From Macrostomum hystrix (Eukaryota; Platyhelminthes; Macrostomidae), in the NCBI GenBank assembly GCA_950097015.1, contig CATNEN010000010.1, positions 1,070,501-1,134,500 of the forward strand: a stretch of 64,000 nt of DNA. Reading direction: 5' to 3'. Made by a program: the position numbers and the translations under genes. Shown here in pieces: positions 33,910 through 46,640 of this stretch. Position 1 is the first letter of the stretch; every line of letters begins with the position of its first letter. The notes beneath the pieces are model-generated. The model made no database searches. It worked only from the letters and a program-made list of their open reading frames with translations, and was not told the origin of the DNA.

Positions 33910-36458
33910 TCAGAAATCCTGCAGGTCCGTCATGGCGGCGAAATAATCCAGAGCTTCCGGGTTCGCCACAGCCGTCCGATTCAGCACCGGCTCGGACTGC
34001 AGCAGCTGCCGCACCGCCAGCTCCACCTTCTTGCCCGAGAAGGTGTAGGGCACGTGCTCGGTGGCGCGAATCACAGCTGGCACGTGACGCGGCGACAGCT
34101 GGGCGCGAATGGCGGCCCGGATGCGCGAATCCAAGTCTGGCGTTAGGAAGGCCAGGCCGCCAGCGACCAGCCGCAGGAACAGCAGGACCCGCTCGTCTGA
34201 GGAGTGCCGGCTCGTTTGGCCGACGCACAGCGAGTCCGCCACCTCGGGGAAGGCGTCCACGACCTGCGGGTGGGGCGACAGCTGCTGGTTGATGTCCAGT
34301 TCAAAGACTTAGGACTGCCCGACTGCACGTCTGTCTCTATCCGCCTGTCTCTCTGATCATTCGCCGTTCCCACCTGGTAGATCTCGGCGCTGCCAAAGCG
34401 GACCCCGTTGGGGTTGAGGGTGCCGTCGGACCGGCCCAGCATGCGGATGCCGCCAGTTCGCGGGTTGACCGCGCAGAAATCGCCGTGGGTCCAGACGCCG
34501 CCGCTGAAGCCGTTAAAATAGGCACCGCGATACATGTGGCCGTCCGGCTCGTCCGCCCAGAACTTCACCGGCTGGCTGGGGAACGGCCGGGTGCAGACGA
34601 GTTCGCCGCGCTCGCCGGACACTGGCCGGCCGGCCGAGTCCCAGCACTGAACGGCCATGCCGAGATTCGGCGACTGGATCTCACCAGCGTGGACAGGCAG
34701 GGTCGGGTTGCTGCCAGCGAAGCAGCCGACAATGTCCGTGCCTCCGGTGATGCTGCCTAGCAACAGGTCGGCCTTGATGCTGCCGTAGACGTAGCGGAAG
34801 GTGGAGGCGGCCAGCGGGGAGCCGGTGCTCAGCAGGCAGCGGAGGCGGCTCGGCGTCTGAGGTGGCCGGAAATCGGCGGCCTCGAGCACCGCCAGCCACT
34901 TGGCGCTGGTGCCGAGCACTGTGGTGCCGCAGGCCTCGGCGAGCTGCCAGACAGCCTCTCGGCTGGGCAGCAGCGGGGAGCCGTCGTAGAGGACCAGAGC
35001 GGCGCCGGCGGCCAGGCCGGAGACTGTCCAGTTCCACATCATCCAGCCGGTGGAGGTGAAGTAGAGCATGGTGTCGTCAGGGCCAATGTCCGTGTGCAGG
35101 CGGTGCTCCTTGGCGTGCTGGAGCAGGCTGCCGCCAGCGCAGTGCACCAAGCATTTGGGCGGCCCCGTGGTGCCCGAGCTGTAAAGGATGTAAAGCGGAT
35201 GGTCGAAAGGCAGCGGAGTCAATTCGAGGCTAGGCGACTGGCCGGTGATGTCGGCGTCGGACAGAGCGTCATCGTACCAACGCCAGCGGGCGTCGCCATC
35301 CGGCAGGCGGTTGGGACAGTCCGGCTCGCCAGGTAGGCCGCGCACAACCAGCAGGCGGCGCAGACTGGGCAGCTTGGCGGCCACCTGGCAGTGGTGAATT
35401 CTCAGATGATCAGGATGGCAATGTTACACTGTTCGCAGCATGCTACTGCTTGAGCCAAGAGAGTAGTAGTCTATGCGCACCGAAATGAATTGGATTCAAA
35501 TAGGCCTTTAAGTGAGACTCCACTGGTAAGAGCCTGAAAGCTGTGCTGGCTACCGCCCTGTACAGACGCTTATTGGACATTAAAGTTACTAATCAATAAC
35601 AAAATAAATCGAGAACGTCGACAAAGTCACGTGACTTTGCAACTCTGCTCAGAACCGACCGCTGCACGACTACGCCAGCCTCACCTCGACAGCCTTGGCC
35701 AGTCCATCGTGCACCTTGCCACCGTAGCGCACCCGATCCACCGTCAGCAGCAACGCCGGCTCCACCTGGCCGAACCTGTCCAGCACGGCCTGGACGCCGA
35801 AGTCCGGCGACGCGGACGTCCAAATGGCGCCGAGGCCGGCGCAGGCCAGCAGGCCGACAACCGCCTCAGCGCCGTTGGGCAGCCAGCCGGCCACGCGATC
35901 GCCGGGCCCGACGCCGTCGGCTCGCAGGACGGCCTGCAGTCGGGCGGCGCGGTGTCGCAATTCGCCGTAGGTGACAATTTCGGCTGGCGCCGAGTCACCC
36001 TCGCGGCACACCAGCAGGGCGGGCTTGTCGGCCGGCCAGTCGGCCAGCAGGTTGTCGGCGTAGTTCAGCCGGACGCCCGGAAACCATCGGGGCAGGTCGG
36101 CCGGTCGGCTGGCCTCGTCCACAATAGGCTGGCCGGCGGGGCTGTCCGGGTCCGGCGAGAGGCGGAGGTCGCAGAAACGGGCCAGGGCGGACCAGAAGGC
36201 GGCGGGGCAGCCCACCGACCAGCTGTGCAGCGGCCAGTAGCCGGCTGCGAATGATATCATCAAAGAGAATTTTCAATACTTTTTTCTGCTGATTTCTAAC
36301 AAAATATGTTTCCTGCAATCAGAAGTCAAGTACTCACAGAAAGTTTCATCATATTGCTCTTTAACAAAGGCGGCAAATTTGCCTATGTTAGTCTCGGAGA
36401 ATGGTTTAGTTGGTGTCCATAGGCGATCATCAGTAGTCATGTCCAATGCTTCAGCCAT
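33910..36458 (-). CDS. AACS: Acetoacetyl-CoA synthetase
   Basis: Four exons, 36458-36338, 36244-35685, 35384-34374 and 34263-33910, join in phase to 681 aa, close to the 672 aa of human AACS. The enzyme activates acetoacetate to acetoacetyl-CoA with ATP in the cytosol, feeding ketone-body carbon into sterol and fatty-acid synthesis. Seen here: LHSWSVGCPAAFW and FPGVRLNYADNLL in the N-terminal region; the AMP-binding P-loop YSSGTTGPPK at about 295-304; MLYFTSTGWMMWN; STGSPLAASTFRYVYG; SITGGTDIVGCF; GVWTHGDF and MLGRSDGTLNPNGVRFGSAEIY. The C-terminal domain has ARHVP-like PRHVPAVI and the catalytic-lysine region YTFSGKKVE. The start at MAEALDM is chosen because AACS has no signal peptide; a longer start at 36527 would add a hydrophobic stretch. 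Exons are GC-rich and the gene looks intact. Confidence 0.95.
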
Positions 36459-38219
36459 CGTGATTGTGCATACAAATGCTGTAAGAAAGTAAGAACCTCC
36501 TTTGAAAAAGAACGTTTTTGCCATCATTGAAAAAAATCACTAAAAATATAGGTGCAATATGATTATGAAGAGCATATACATGGCTATAATAAAAATCTAT
36601 AATTATATTCGATTCACCAAGTTACATACTAATTTAACACTTACATATTAAAAGACTAAAAAATAGCAAAATAAGTTGCAAAAAATTAAGTATGTCTAAG
36701 TATGTCTAAGTGTAAACAAAAAGTACACCTGTATTCGTCGTAAGTCTTTAAAATTGCCCAAAGCATAACGCTGTAAAGCATAGAAACTAGCATAACAAAA
36801 TAAAACAACATTTTATTCTTAATAATGTAGTAGCTATTCTGTGGATATACTGACTATAGGATAGCAAAATAATGTCCTGATTACATGTTCATAATATAAA
36901 TTACAAAAAAGCTTCGCACACAAAAACAACCACCTAAGTATTTTTTAATTGAAGCATAGAAACATAGAAACATAATAAAATAAAAATATAAATTATTTAC
37001 ATCCCACCATGCAGCATAATATAACTATTTTAGCACATTCATTTTACAGTACGAATTCATATAACAATTTGCAAGCTTTCAATTTCGATTTGCAAAAATA
37101 TAAATTTGTGGTATAGTAAAAAATAAAAAACTAAAAGTTGAGGTGACGACACTCGACAGGCGCTAAGAAATAATTTCTTAGAAAAGCCTTACGTTGTTTT
37201 AGTGCGAGAAAGTTTTACAAGAAAGTGAAGCATCCAGTAAAACTATACGGGAAAAAATATAAGGAAAGTATGCGAAAAAATTTACGTTGGCGTGTTCATT
37301 TACAAAAAATAATTTTGATTTATAAGGAAGCGAAATTAGGTAGCAAAAATTTTCGATAGTCAAAAAAGTAAATTGATAATAAAATAAGACTCAATATCGG
37401 AGTACATATTTAGCCCCATAATAGCACAGACACACACACAGCCTGTCTTGAAATAATTGAATCGTCAAGAAATTAATGTAAGTAGTAGCTATCAATTTGA
37501 CGCAAAAGCTACATGGAGTGATTGCCTTCACTCACAATAACTGTAACATCGCTGGAGATTCATTAAACTGATGCGAGAGAAGCGCATGAGAAGCATAGAG
37601 CCCTTAAGAAACCAATGGTCTTGCCACAAAAAATAAATGCTCATAAAAGAGTAAGGTCAGTCATTCGATTGCCATGCACTGCATGGCTAGACATATATCT
37701 CACGCCTCGCTTTTAAAACAGAACTTCAAGCACTTCGTGCTTAAGAGCAATCAAGTATTCTGCGTAGCAAAGCGCGAGCCTGAAGCCTGTTTGGAAATGT
37801 ACATCTAGATATGAACATGGAAAAATGAATATTTCATTTAGACGATGTACAAAGCATTTACACACCTCCGTACGAGATTAACAGTTCGCGGCAGTCCCAC
37901 GGTAATTCCGTGGAATTGCCTGCAGCTCTGGGCAACACAAGCAAGTTGAGACAACGTACAAGCAAGCGTACGGATGACAGTTAGTAGAGTGACTGTGTTT
38001 CGATTTTCGCTGTTGCTAGCCAGGATTTGTCCACGAAATTAAGATTTTGGATATAAATAAAGCAATTTGCTCTGGGTCTTGCATTTCAAAATAAACCTGG
38101 AAAATTAGCGTACTGCTCCTTTGCCCTTCATCGCTGACGCCAAATTATTCTATCAGATCGGGAAAGCAGGGACTCAAATCTCCACCCAGAATCGGATTGC
38201 CGCATGAAGGTCAGCAGTC
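36459..38219. other. AT-rich intergenic region between divergent genes
   Basis: About 1.8 kb between the minus-strand AACS start and the plus-strand ankyrin gene start, so both promoters should lie here. It is very AT-rich from 36.5 to 37.5 kb. No coding exon or named element seen. Confidence 0.4.
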
Positions 38220-39573
38220 ATGTCTGACATCGAGGATGAAACGCTTGAGGCGCAGAAGTTTCGCTCGCTGCCGCAGTCGGTCCAGCGCGCGCTGCTGGAC
38301 GACTATCCGCGCCTGCTTGCCCAGCTGATGCACGGCTACAGCCGAGGCGCTGACTGCGAGGTTCTGGTGCGAGCTATGCTCGAGAGCTCCGCCCAGCTGA
38401 TGCGAATAAGGAATAGTCAGGTGAGGCAAAGCGATGTAATACACCTGCATGTGCAGATTGAAGGCATTTTACACACTCACAATGGCAATGAAAAAGCCAA
38501 CAATCACTTTCCGCGCAACAACAAACCTGACTCCACAGGGAGACCAGCCCATCGCCTCGGCACTGGTTCACAGCCAACCAGAACGAGCCAACTGGCTCGC
38601 TAACCTGGCCGCTGAGAAGAACCCCTCGGCGCTTATGGACCGGGCCAAATACCGAGAGACGCTGCTCATGCTGAGTACAACGTCGCTGCCAGTTGGGCTA
38701 ATCGAGAGACTACTGGAGCGAGATCCCAGCGAGGTGTATCGCCTGTATGACACAGATGGACGCAACCTCCTCCACCACTGTGCGCTGGAGGACTCAACGA
38801 AGGCGCTGGAGATTGTCCTGGCCTGTGTCTCCAAGCTGATGGCTGAGAGAAAGCTGGAGGCGTCGGAGATAGAGCAGGCCGTGGACATGAACGATTGCAA
38901 TGGTGACACTCCGATGCACCTGATGGCGCAGCGTAATCAGCCGCAGATGCTGCGCCTGCTACTGAGCTTCGCCAGCGAAAACGGCATCAGAGTCAACTTG
39001 GACTCGCCGCGCCACGGTGTGAGTCAGTGGACGCCTCTGATGGCGGCCGCTGAAGCCGACGCTGCTGATGCCGTTGACTTCCTTGTGACGTCTGGAGCCG
39101 ACTTGGACCGGCTGGATGCCGAGGGCCGCAGTGTGGCCGAGTTGGTGGATGAGGCCGTACAGCCCAGGGTGACTGCCCTGCTCGCAAGGCTGCAGCCAGA
39201 CTTAGCAGCGTCTTGCCTGCGAGCCTCGACTGGGGCCCTCGAGTCTGTTGACAGCGGCGTCCAGTCTGTGCAGACTTCAGGCAGAGAGCGACAGCACGCG
39301 CAGCAGAGTCGAGGAGAACACCCCGGACTGGGGCCTGACGAGCTGGATGCGCTGGAGACGTGGCTGCTGCGCTGCGGCAAGTCGGCTCCCTTCCTTGAAG
39401 CGGTTTGGCGACTTTCGAGCGGAAAGTACCTGGAGCCGATGCTGCTGACTGGCGAGAAGCCGTTGACCACGGCATTCAGCGTCTGGTCGCACGAAGAGCC
39501 AGTGCCTCGTGAGCTGGTGCGGCGCGCTCTGATGAAAATCGGCGAAGGCGCCGCCGCTGATCGAGTGGGATGA
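38220..39573 (+). CDS. Ankyrin-repeat protein (I-kappa-B-like, tentative)
   Basis: Two exons, 38220-38420 and 38539-39573, join in phase 0 to 411 aa. The N-terminal 67 residues are helical and acidic (LPQSVQRALLDDYPRLLAQL). Four ankyrin-type repeats follow: ETLLMLSTTSLPVGLIERLL, DGRNLLHHCALED, NGDTPMHLMAQRNQPQMLRL and QWTPLMAAAEADAADAVDFL with TSGADLDRLDAEG. A Ser/Gln-rich linker leads to a C-terminal helical module of about 80 residues (DELDALETWLLRCGKSAPFL ... ELVRRALMKIGEG). Ankyrins followed by a small helical domain resemble the C-terminal half of NF-kappa-B p105/p100, where it is a death domain, but the likeness is weak. No transmembrane segment. Function unknown beyond protein binding. 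Confidence 0.75.
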
Positions 39574-40317
39574 CAAGTGGACGCAGGCCATCATTCATAT
39601 GATGATGAAAAACTGATGCTTAAATTGAATGGCTGATGTCGTTAAAGAACAATTCTTCTTGAGCCAAACCATGCACTTTTACCGATATATGAATGCTATC
39701 GATGATCAGCTATGTCCTTTGTGTACGAGCTAACTCAAGGCCGGCTCTTTACATCCACGAAGCTCCTTATTTCTCTGGGTCTAATTTTTTAATCTGCATG
39801 ATCACAGATGCTGTTTTGCCCTGTAAATTTCTATGGTTTATTAATCGTGTTGAAGATATGCGCTACTGTAAGATAATTGTCCTCTACCTAAGAGAAAAAT
39901 ATAACAGAACAATATCTTAAAAGTACACTTATCTTAAATCTTATAGGTAAAATTATACTTAGTTCTTCAGTCTCATCTCAGAATTAAACTGTGAGAAGTC
40001 TGCAGTTGCACTACATGCATTTACGAGTATAATATGGCTTCAGGGCGTTGCTATGACGCTCACAAGCTGTTGCTATGCGTTGAATGAAGAGCGAAAGTCC
40101 ATTAAAAAGCTATAAATAACAGCCCAACGCGCTGACCAGTTGTCTATGGCTGCAGTGCATTACCAGAACTCAAAACTCAGAGCCCATCAATTACGAGCGT
40201 ATAATACATAACAAATTCACCAGGAATCCCATATAAAATAGTTATCTACTTCAATTTAGACAGCAGACTCCAAAGACTGCGAGACCGTCCGAGCCTCCGC
40301 CCAGTCGCCAGCTCCAC
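39574..40317. other. Short intergenic region
   Basis: Holds the 3' UTR of the ankyrin gene and the upstream region of the transporter gene. No separate feature recognised. Confidence 0.4.
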
Positions 40318-42516
40318 ATGCCATCGCCGCGATGCTCGATGCTCGCGGAAATCCCTGCGCCAGACGGCGGCTGGGGCTGGCTGGTCCTGGCCGGAGCCTT
40401 CACCGTCTACTTTGTCTGCGACGGCATCGAGAACACATTCGGCCTGCTGGCGGCGGAGATCATCGACGAGCTTGGCACGAGCAGGCAGACAATCGGCTGG
40501 ATTGTGTCGCTGAAGTGCGCCTCCATGTACTTCGTCTGTGAGTGATGTTTTGATTGGAAGGCTCCGAATGAATGCTACAGAGCTGCTCTGGAAGATGCAC
40601 CAGGTGAGAAATGACGAATCGAATCGCAAATTAACCGCATGCCAGGCCCGCTGTCCGCATTGCTCTGCCGCCTGACCGATGTGCGCCTCGTGGGCGCCTT
40701 GGCCGGCTTCCTGGCCTTCTTGGGCTTCTTCAGCGCCTCCTTCGCTAGCCAAGCCTGGCACCTGTTCATCACGGCTGGCATTGTGACAGGTGAGCCACCA
40801 ATGCAGTCTTATTCAGCGCACGCAATTTTGAAGGCTTTTCCTCTCGATTCTGTCGCCTGAACACAGGGCCCGGAGTTGGCACCTGCTTCCTCATCTGCCT
40901 AGTGACCGTTTGTCAGTACTTTGAGCGGCTGCGAGCCACGGCCACCGGCATGGCTCTCTGTGGCTCCGGGCTCGGTGAGTAACGCGAGCTTTAAAATGAA
41001 AGAACATCAGAGAATATTTCAGTTGCATGAAATCGATTCTGCCTCCCCGGCTCCTCCTTCCCCTCAGGCGGACTCATCCTGAGCCCGCTGGTTGCCTACT
41101 TGATTGGCAGCTACGGCTGGAATGGCACCCTGCTGCTTCTCAGCGCTCTCTATCTGCACACCCTGCCCTGCTGCCTGCTGATGCGCCCGCTCGAGGCTCC
41201 TGGCAAGTCGCCGCGGCAGCAGGAGGAGCTCGGGAAACCATCAACAAGCGAGGGCTGTGTCAACAGTGGAGATTCCCCGGTCACCAGTTCGCCGGTGTCA
41301 AGTCACAATACCGAAAGCGTCATCACTGTCGATGAAGTCGCTGCCGCATTCACGGAAAACCCCGCGCCGGAGGCGGAGCGGAACAGCCTGCGAGCTGCAG
41401 CCTGGCTGGCCAACTCCACGCTGTCGCCGATTTTTCTCTTGCCGGCGCACTTCTACGCGTCCTCGCGGCCTCAAACGGAGCACAACAGCACCTTGACCGA
41501 CGGCGCCTCCAAGATCTGTCAGCGACCGCGTCGAGGCCGAAATCCCAGCCTGTTGGTGTTTCACGCGTCACGACTGCTGCTGGCAGCGGCGGTGCCGGCG
41601 TTTTTTGCATACATCGCCGACCACTTCCGGCGCCTCGGTTTCAGCCAGGGTAAGGCGGCCGCCCTGCTGTCCATCCTGTCCGGCTGCAGCATGGCCGGCC
41701 GGCTGGCGTTCGGCTGTCTGGGCGACCGGGACTTCGCGTCTCCGCTGGCGCTCTACGGACTGGCGCTGTTGGTCGGCGGAAGCCTGGTCGGGGCCAGCCT
41801 GGCGGCGAACAGCTTCGGCGCCCTCGCTGCCTGCCTCGGCCTCGCATGGATCTTCGTGGGTGAGCGGCTGGTGGATAAGCAGATGGGAATTTAGGTGAAC
41901 TATGCTGACTGGCTGGCTATACTTTTCTTTGTACTTTTGGATTCATCCAGCCGAATGAATGCACACCACATGCATTTCGCTATACATACTGGTGTGCATT
42001 CATTCAAATCGATTGCCATGCCATGAGATACCCTCATACCCTCATGCATTATTGCCACGCAGGTAGTTGAATGGAGGAGATTCCACGCTGCAGTTTTTAT
42101 GCCCTTTAAACAATTATTTTGAGTATTTTATAACCGTCTTTTCCCGCGCATACCGACAGGCGGCGCGGTCTCGTTGACAACGCTGGTCACCGTCTACCTG
42201 GACGGAACTAGACGCCTGTTCTCTGCATTCGCGCGTCAGTCTATCTTTCAGGGCGTCGGCGTGCTGATTGGGCCGCCGTTAGCAGGTGAGCTGTCGGTTT
42301 GATGCCTCATTAAGACTGACAGTGGCTCTCAGTAGAGTTGTCGCATTCCTTTTGTGCAAATTACGCTTGTGCAACACAGGAGCCATCTACGATCGCATGG
42401 GTAACTACCTGGCAACGTTAGCCTTCATCGGGGCCTCGCTGTTCGCCTCGGCCCTCCTGGTGCTGGGTATCTACCTGCTGAAGCGGGTGGACAGCGCGTC
42501 ACAAACAGTTGCCTAA
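40318..42516 (+). CDS. Monocarboxylate transporter-like MFS protein (SLC16 family)
   Basis: Six exons, 40318-40537, 40646-40789, 40867-40974, 41068-41859, 42160-42285 and 42380-42516, join to 508 aa; all five introns are phase 1. The SLC16 signature PDGGWGWLV lies at residues 15-23, before the first membrane segment (VLAGAFTVYFVCDGI). Further family features are GPGVGTCFLICLVTVCQYFE with RRATA-like RLRATATGMA, LSPLVAYLIGSYGWNGTLLL at the end of the first six helices, and a long cytosolic loop (about 200-300) rich in Ser, Glu and Pro. The second half follows (GFSQGKAAALLSILSGCSMA with GRLAFGCLGD, then IFQGVGVLIGPPLAG and GAIYDRMGNY). It should move small monocarboxylates or similar acids across the plasma membrane; the substrate cannot be told. 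Slightly upstream coding exons are possible but not needed. Confidence 0.9.
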
Positions 42517-43837
42517 AGTGTTTCCTGAAATACAAGTTCCTATTTCCGCTCAATTTGTGCGCAGACCGGAGCACGAGTCATGCGCGTGATTCATGATTTC
42601 GCTGACCTTGAAGTCTATGGCCTTATTTCTGCACTTAGCTAATGTACGTGCACGACCTCTGGAATCACCCTGCCCTTTCCATACTCAAACTCTCAAATAT
42701 GAACTGTATCGTGCTGGTAGTTTCATACAATACTTGAATTTACATGCTGGGTATACATGAGTTAGCTGGGCTTTGTATTACTCTGTATACGGGTCTTAAA
42801 GGACAGGGAGTATAAGGTGATGGGGGATGGTGCATTGGACTGAGAGTTTGCACTACTCTACAACACTAGTGTGTAGACACTACAGTGTGGTGTAAACACT
42901 GTATCGAAGTTGTTAGGAGCAATTGGAAAAAAAATGACAAAAATGTTAGTCAAAGCTGAGTTCAAAGTTTGTGGGTGCGAGTGCGCTCTGTTTAAATGCA
43001 GCGACACAAACGCATAGCAGACAACTCTATATAAGCATTCCATATATAGTAGGAGCTTTATTAATACATAGAGGCCGCTGCTTTAGTAAATTAGACAGAA
43101 AACACGCAGCTGGGTCTAAATGGCTAAAATAAGTAAAATTGATTATTGATAAGCACTGGATAAGCTAAATGGCACGGACAGCTCAGTTCTGCTAACAGCT
43201 TATAAGTTCTCACTGGTGGAAGTCACAATAGTAAGTAACACAAATGTACTTGGTTAACACACGGGAAGTCAAGAGCACAACAACAGCCAGCAACTGACGT
43301 ACAATATACTAGCATACACATACTAAATAGCACGAACACACAGACTGCAAAAATAATTTTTTTATGAAGTAAAATTGAAGAAAAATTACCTTGCTTTGGA
43401 CAATGAATTATAAGCCAGTGCTTAAAATAAATTAAAGTACACGCAATAAAAGAAGGCGATTCGTTACTTTGAATAGCCATACTCAAATTATTAATTCGCA
43501 CATCAAGGTAAACATCCAGACTAGCGGATCAAGCGGTTGCTTCTTACTCGCAGGATTTTCACGTAAAGAGGCCACAGTTTCTCCTACATCCGATTTGCTG
43601 GGAAGCGGAATAATATACGATACCGAAAGATTAGCAAAATATAGCGGTATCGCAGCAGGTATCGAACAAATATTTCAGCGGCATTCCAACAACAGTGTTT
43701 CCGTGGAATGATGCAGAAATTAATTTCTAATCGATAACAGAACAGCGTTTCACAGAACATAAAAACTTTCAGTGATACGACAAGGCGCCATCCAAGCTCT
43801 ACGAACCCACAATTTTATGCGCTTAAAGAGTCGAGCA
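42517..43837. other. Intergenic region
   Basis: No convincing exon. A small open frame at 43469-43711 (+) was judged too weak to call. Confidence 0.4.
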
Positions 43838-44818
43838 AGTCCTGAATCAATGCTGACACAATCAACAGCAAGTCCTGAATCAATGCTGACACAATCAACA
43901 GCAAGTCCTGAACCAATGCTGACACAATCAACAGCAAGTCCTGAATCAATGCTGACACAATCAACAGCAAGTCCTGAATCAATGCTGACACAATCAACAG
44001 CAAGTCCTGAATCAATGCTGACACAATCAACAGCAAGTCCTGAACCAATGCTGACACAATCAACAGCAAGTCCTGAATCAATGCTGACACAATCAACAGC
44101 AAGTCCTGAATCAATGCTGACACAATCAATAGCAAGTCCTGAATCAATGCTGACACAATCAACAGCAAGTCCTGAATCAATGCTGACACAATCAACAGCA
44201 AGTCCTGAACCAATGCTGACACAATCAACAGCAAGTCCTGAATCAATGCTGACACAATCAACAGCAAGTCCTGAATCAATGCTGACACAATCAACAGCAA
44301 GTCCTGAATCAATGCTGACACAATCAACAGCAAGTCCTGAATCAATGCTGACACAATCAACAGCAAGTTCTGAATCAATGCTGACACAATCAACAGCAAG
44401 TCCTGAATCAATGCTGACACAATCAACAGCAAGTCCTGAATCAATGCTGACACAATCAACAGCAAGTCCTGAATCAATGCTGACACAATCAACAGCAAGT
44501 CCTGAATCAATGCTGACACAATCAATAGCAAGTCCTGAATCAATGCTGACACAATCAACAGCAAGTCCTGAATCAATGCTGACACAATCAATAGCAAGTC
44601 CTGAATCAATGCTGACACAATCAACAGCAAGTCCTGAATCAATGCTGACACGATCAACAGCAAGTCCTGCATCAATGCGAACACAATCAACAGTAAGTCC
44701 CAAATCAATGCGAACACAATCAACAGCAAATCCCAAATCAATGCGGACTCAATCAACAGCAAGTCCTGCATCAATGCGGACACAATCAAGAGAAAGTCCT
44801 GCATCAATGCACAGTTGA
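43838..44818. repeat. 33-bp minisatellite, about 29 copies
   Basis: Units agcaagtcctgaatcaatgc plus tgacacaatcaac with few changes; the right-hand copies are more diverged (tgcatcaatgcgaacac). Long frames are open on both strands because 33 is divisible by three, the plus one reading ASPESMLTQST repeats. No splice-linked gene context supports coding. Confidence 0.95.
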
Positions 44819-45435
44819 GGCGGACACAATCAACAGAGCGTAATAAAGAAATAAAGCAAGGAAAAACACGGAACAGAGGCAAATGCGTGCATTAGGCCTA
44901 GTAACAATTTGAATGTCCGAAACAAAAAACTGAAAATTGAAAAATACAGAAACTCAGACGCAAAATGATTGCTCACATGATAAGTACTGTAATTTAAAGT
45001 ACAGTCTGTGATTAAAAAAAGCATGTTGAACTGCAGGAGGCAACACGATAAAATCCTCACACAGATTTAAGAACTGAACTCGATCGGAATTGCCGCGCCT
45101 GAAAAAAGTACAGTTGGGTATAAGAAACCTGCACCGGCTGTTCTAATCCAGACAGGAATATGTAATGAAATAACGAAGGGAATAGGCTTCACTTCAGATT
45201 AGGGATTAGGGGTAAAGGATTAATCCGAGATTAAAAAAACAGGGATTAGAGATTAACAGAAGATTCGAGAGAGTAGGAATAAGGGATTAAGATGATATCT
45301 GAATATGGAGATCAGTTTTTATGTAAGGATTTAAATATGAGGGTCAAGTCCCGACCTCACAGAAACTTTGATTCCCATTTTAAAAGCAAATTCAGCCAGT
45401 CAGTGCTTAATTTTATCCTTCACTGCCTCTCATTG
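44819..45435. other. Intergenic, low-complexity
   Basis: AT-rich, with a gggatta-type degenerate repeat at 45190-45290. It contains the 3' flank of the minus-strand PGLS gene. Confidence 0.4.
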
Positions 45436-46200
45436 TCAGCCGGAAATTTCAGAGGCCGCCTCGGCGTCCAACAGGAAGAACAGCCGGCCGGCTGCCGGCC
45501 GCACAAGCGACGCTGGCGTCCGCGTGCTCGGTGGCGGCGGCGACCCGGCGGCATCGTTGTCGCCGCTGCGCCGGCCCAAGATTCGAGCCGCGGCGGCCGC
45601 CTTGCCTCGGCCGGCCAGGGCGAAGATGACAACGCCGGCGCGGTTAATGAGCGGCAGGGTGCAGGTGACGCGAGTCGGCGGCGGCTTGGGCGAGTCGAGC
45701 ACCGCGGCAATGCCGGGCCGCTGCTCGCTGAGGGCGATGTGGTCGGGGAACAGAGAGCAGGTGTGGCCGTCAGGGCCCAGGCCGAGCAACATGAGGTCGG
45801 GACCGTCGTCCAGGATGCCAGCCGACCGCAGCTGATCCTCGTAATCTTTCGCGGCCGCCTCCGGCGTCAGGCTGGCGTCGACAATTAGAACTTTGGCGGC
45901 GGAGGCGCCGACGCCACTGTCCGCCGACAGGAAGGTGCGGGCGAACTGTGCGTGGGTTCGCTCCGGATCGTCCATCCCAACCAGGCGCTCGTCGCAGTAG
46001 AACAGGGTGACGCGGGTCCAGTCGATGACGGCGCTGGCGAGGCCACGCGTCAGGAAGTCGACCAGGCTGCCGCCGGACAGGCCAACGGAGCAACGACCGC
46101 GCCGGTCCACACAGTCGCCGATGACGGAGGTGACGAGGTCGGCCAGGGCGGGCACGAGCTGCGCCTCGCTCGGGTAGACGAAAACACGCTTGTCGGGCTG
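45436..46200 (-). CDS. PGLS: 6-phosphogluconolactonase (5' exon not found)
   Basis: A 254-codon exon begins right after an acceptor (ccttccttccag/CAG) and runs to a stop. It hydrolyses 6-phosphogluconolactone in the oxidative pentose-phosphate pathway, in the cytosol. Family motifs are clear: SVGLSGGSLVDFL, FYCDERLV with DDPERTHAQF, LGLGPDGHTCSLFPDH, DSPKPPPTRVTCTLPLIN and FALAGRGKAAAAARIL. Human PGLS has 258 aa, so only a few residues are missing, presumably on a tiny first exon beyond the minisatellite at 46203-46640. No start with the needed phase was found in 46640-47139. The exon is very GC-rich. Confidence 0.92.
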   Translation of the reverse strand, partial: QPDKRVFVYPSEAQLVPALADLVTSVIGDCVDRRGRCSVGLSGGSLVDFLTRGLASAVIDWTRVTLFYCDERLVGMDDPERTHAQFARTFLSADSGVGASAAKVLIVDASLTPEAAAKDYEDQLRSAGILDDGPDLMLLGLGPDGHTCSLFPDHIALSEQRPGIAAVLDSPKPPPTRVTCTLPLINRAGVVIFALAGRGKAAAAARILGRRSGDNDAAGSPPPPSTRTPASLVRPAAGRLFFLLDAEAASEISG

Positions 46201-46202
46201 CT

Positions 46203-46640
46203 GGAAGGAAGGCAAGCAGGAACAAGTACCTCAGTATTGGGCAGCAGGAACAAAGACATCAGTATTGGGCAGCAGGAACAAGTACCTCAGTATTGGGCAG
46301 CAGGAACAAGTACCTCAGTATTGGGCAGCAGGAACAAAGACCTCAGTATTGGGCAGCAGGAACAAAGACCTCAGTATTGGGCAGCAGGAACAAGTACCTC
46401 AGTATTGGGCAGCAGGAACAAAGACCTCAGTATTGGGCAGAAGGAACAAGTACCTCAGTATTGGGCAGCAGGAACAAAGACCTCAGTATTGGGCAGCAGG
46501 AACAAAGGCATCAGTGTTAGGCAGAAGGAACAAAGGCATCAGTATAGGGCAGCAGGAACAAAGACCTAAGTATTGTGCAGAAAGAGCAAAGAGCTCACTA
46601 TTGGGTAGAAGGAACAAGGGCCTCACTATCTGCAAGAACA
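46203..46640. repeat. 28-bp minisatellite, about 16 copies
   Basis: Units ggaacaaagacctcagtatt plus gggcagca, degenerating to the right. The array abuts the PGLS splice acceptor by a few bases, so it lies in the first PGLS intron. On the transcribed strand the unit contains GAG/GTACTT, a donor-like word. Confidence 0.9.

Noticed and set aside
43469-43711. 80-codon plus-strand frame.
   Set aside because: No motif, splice partner or codon bias; likely chance.
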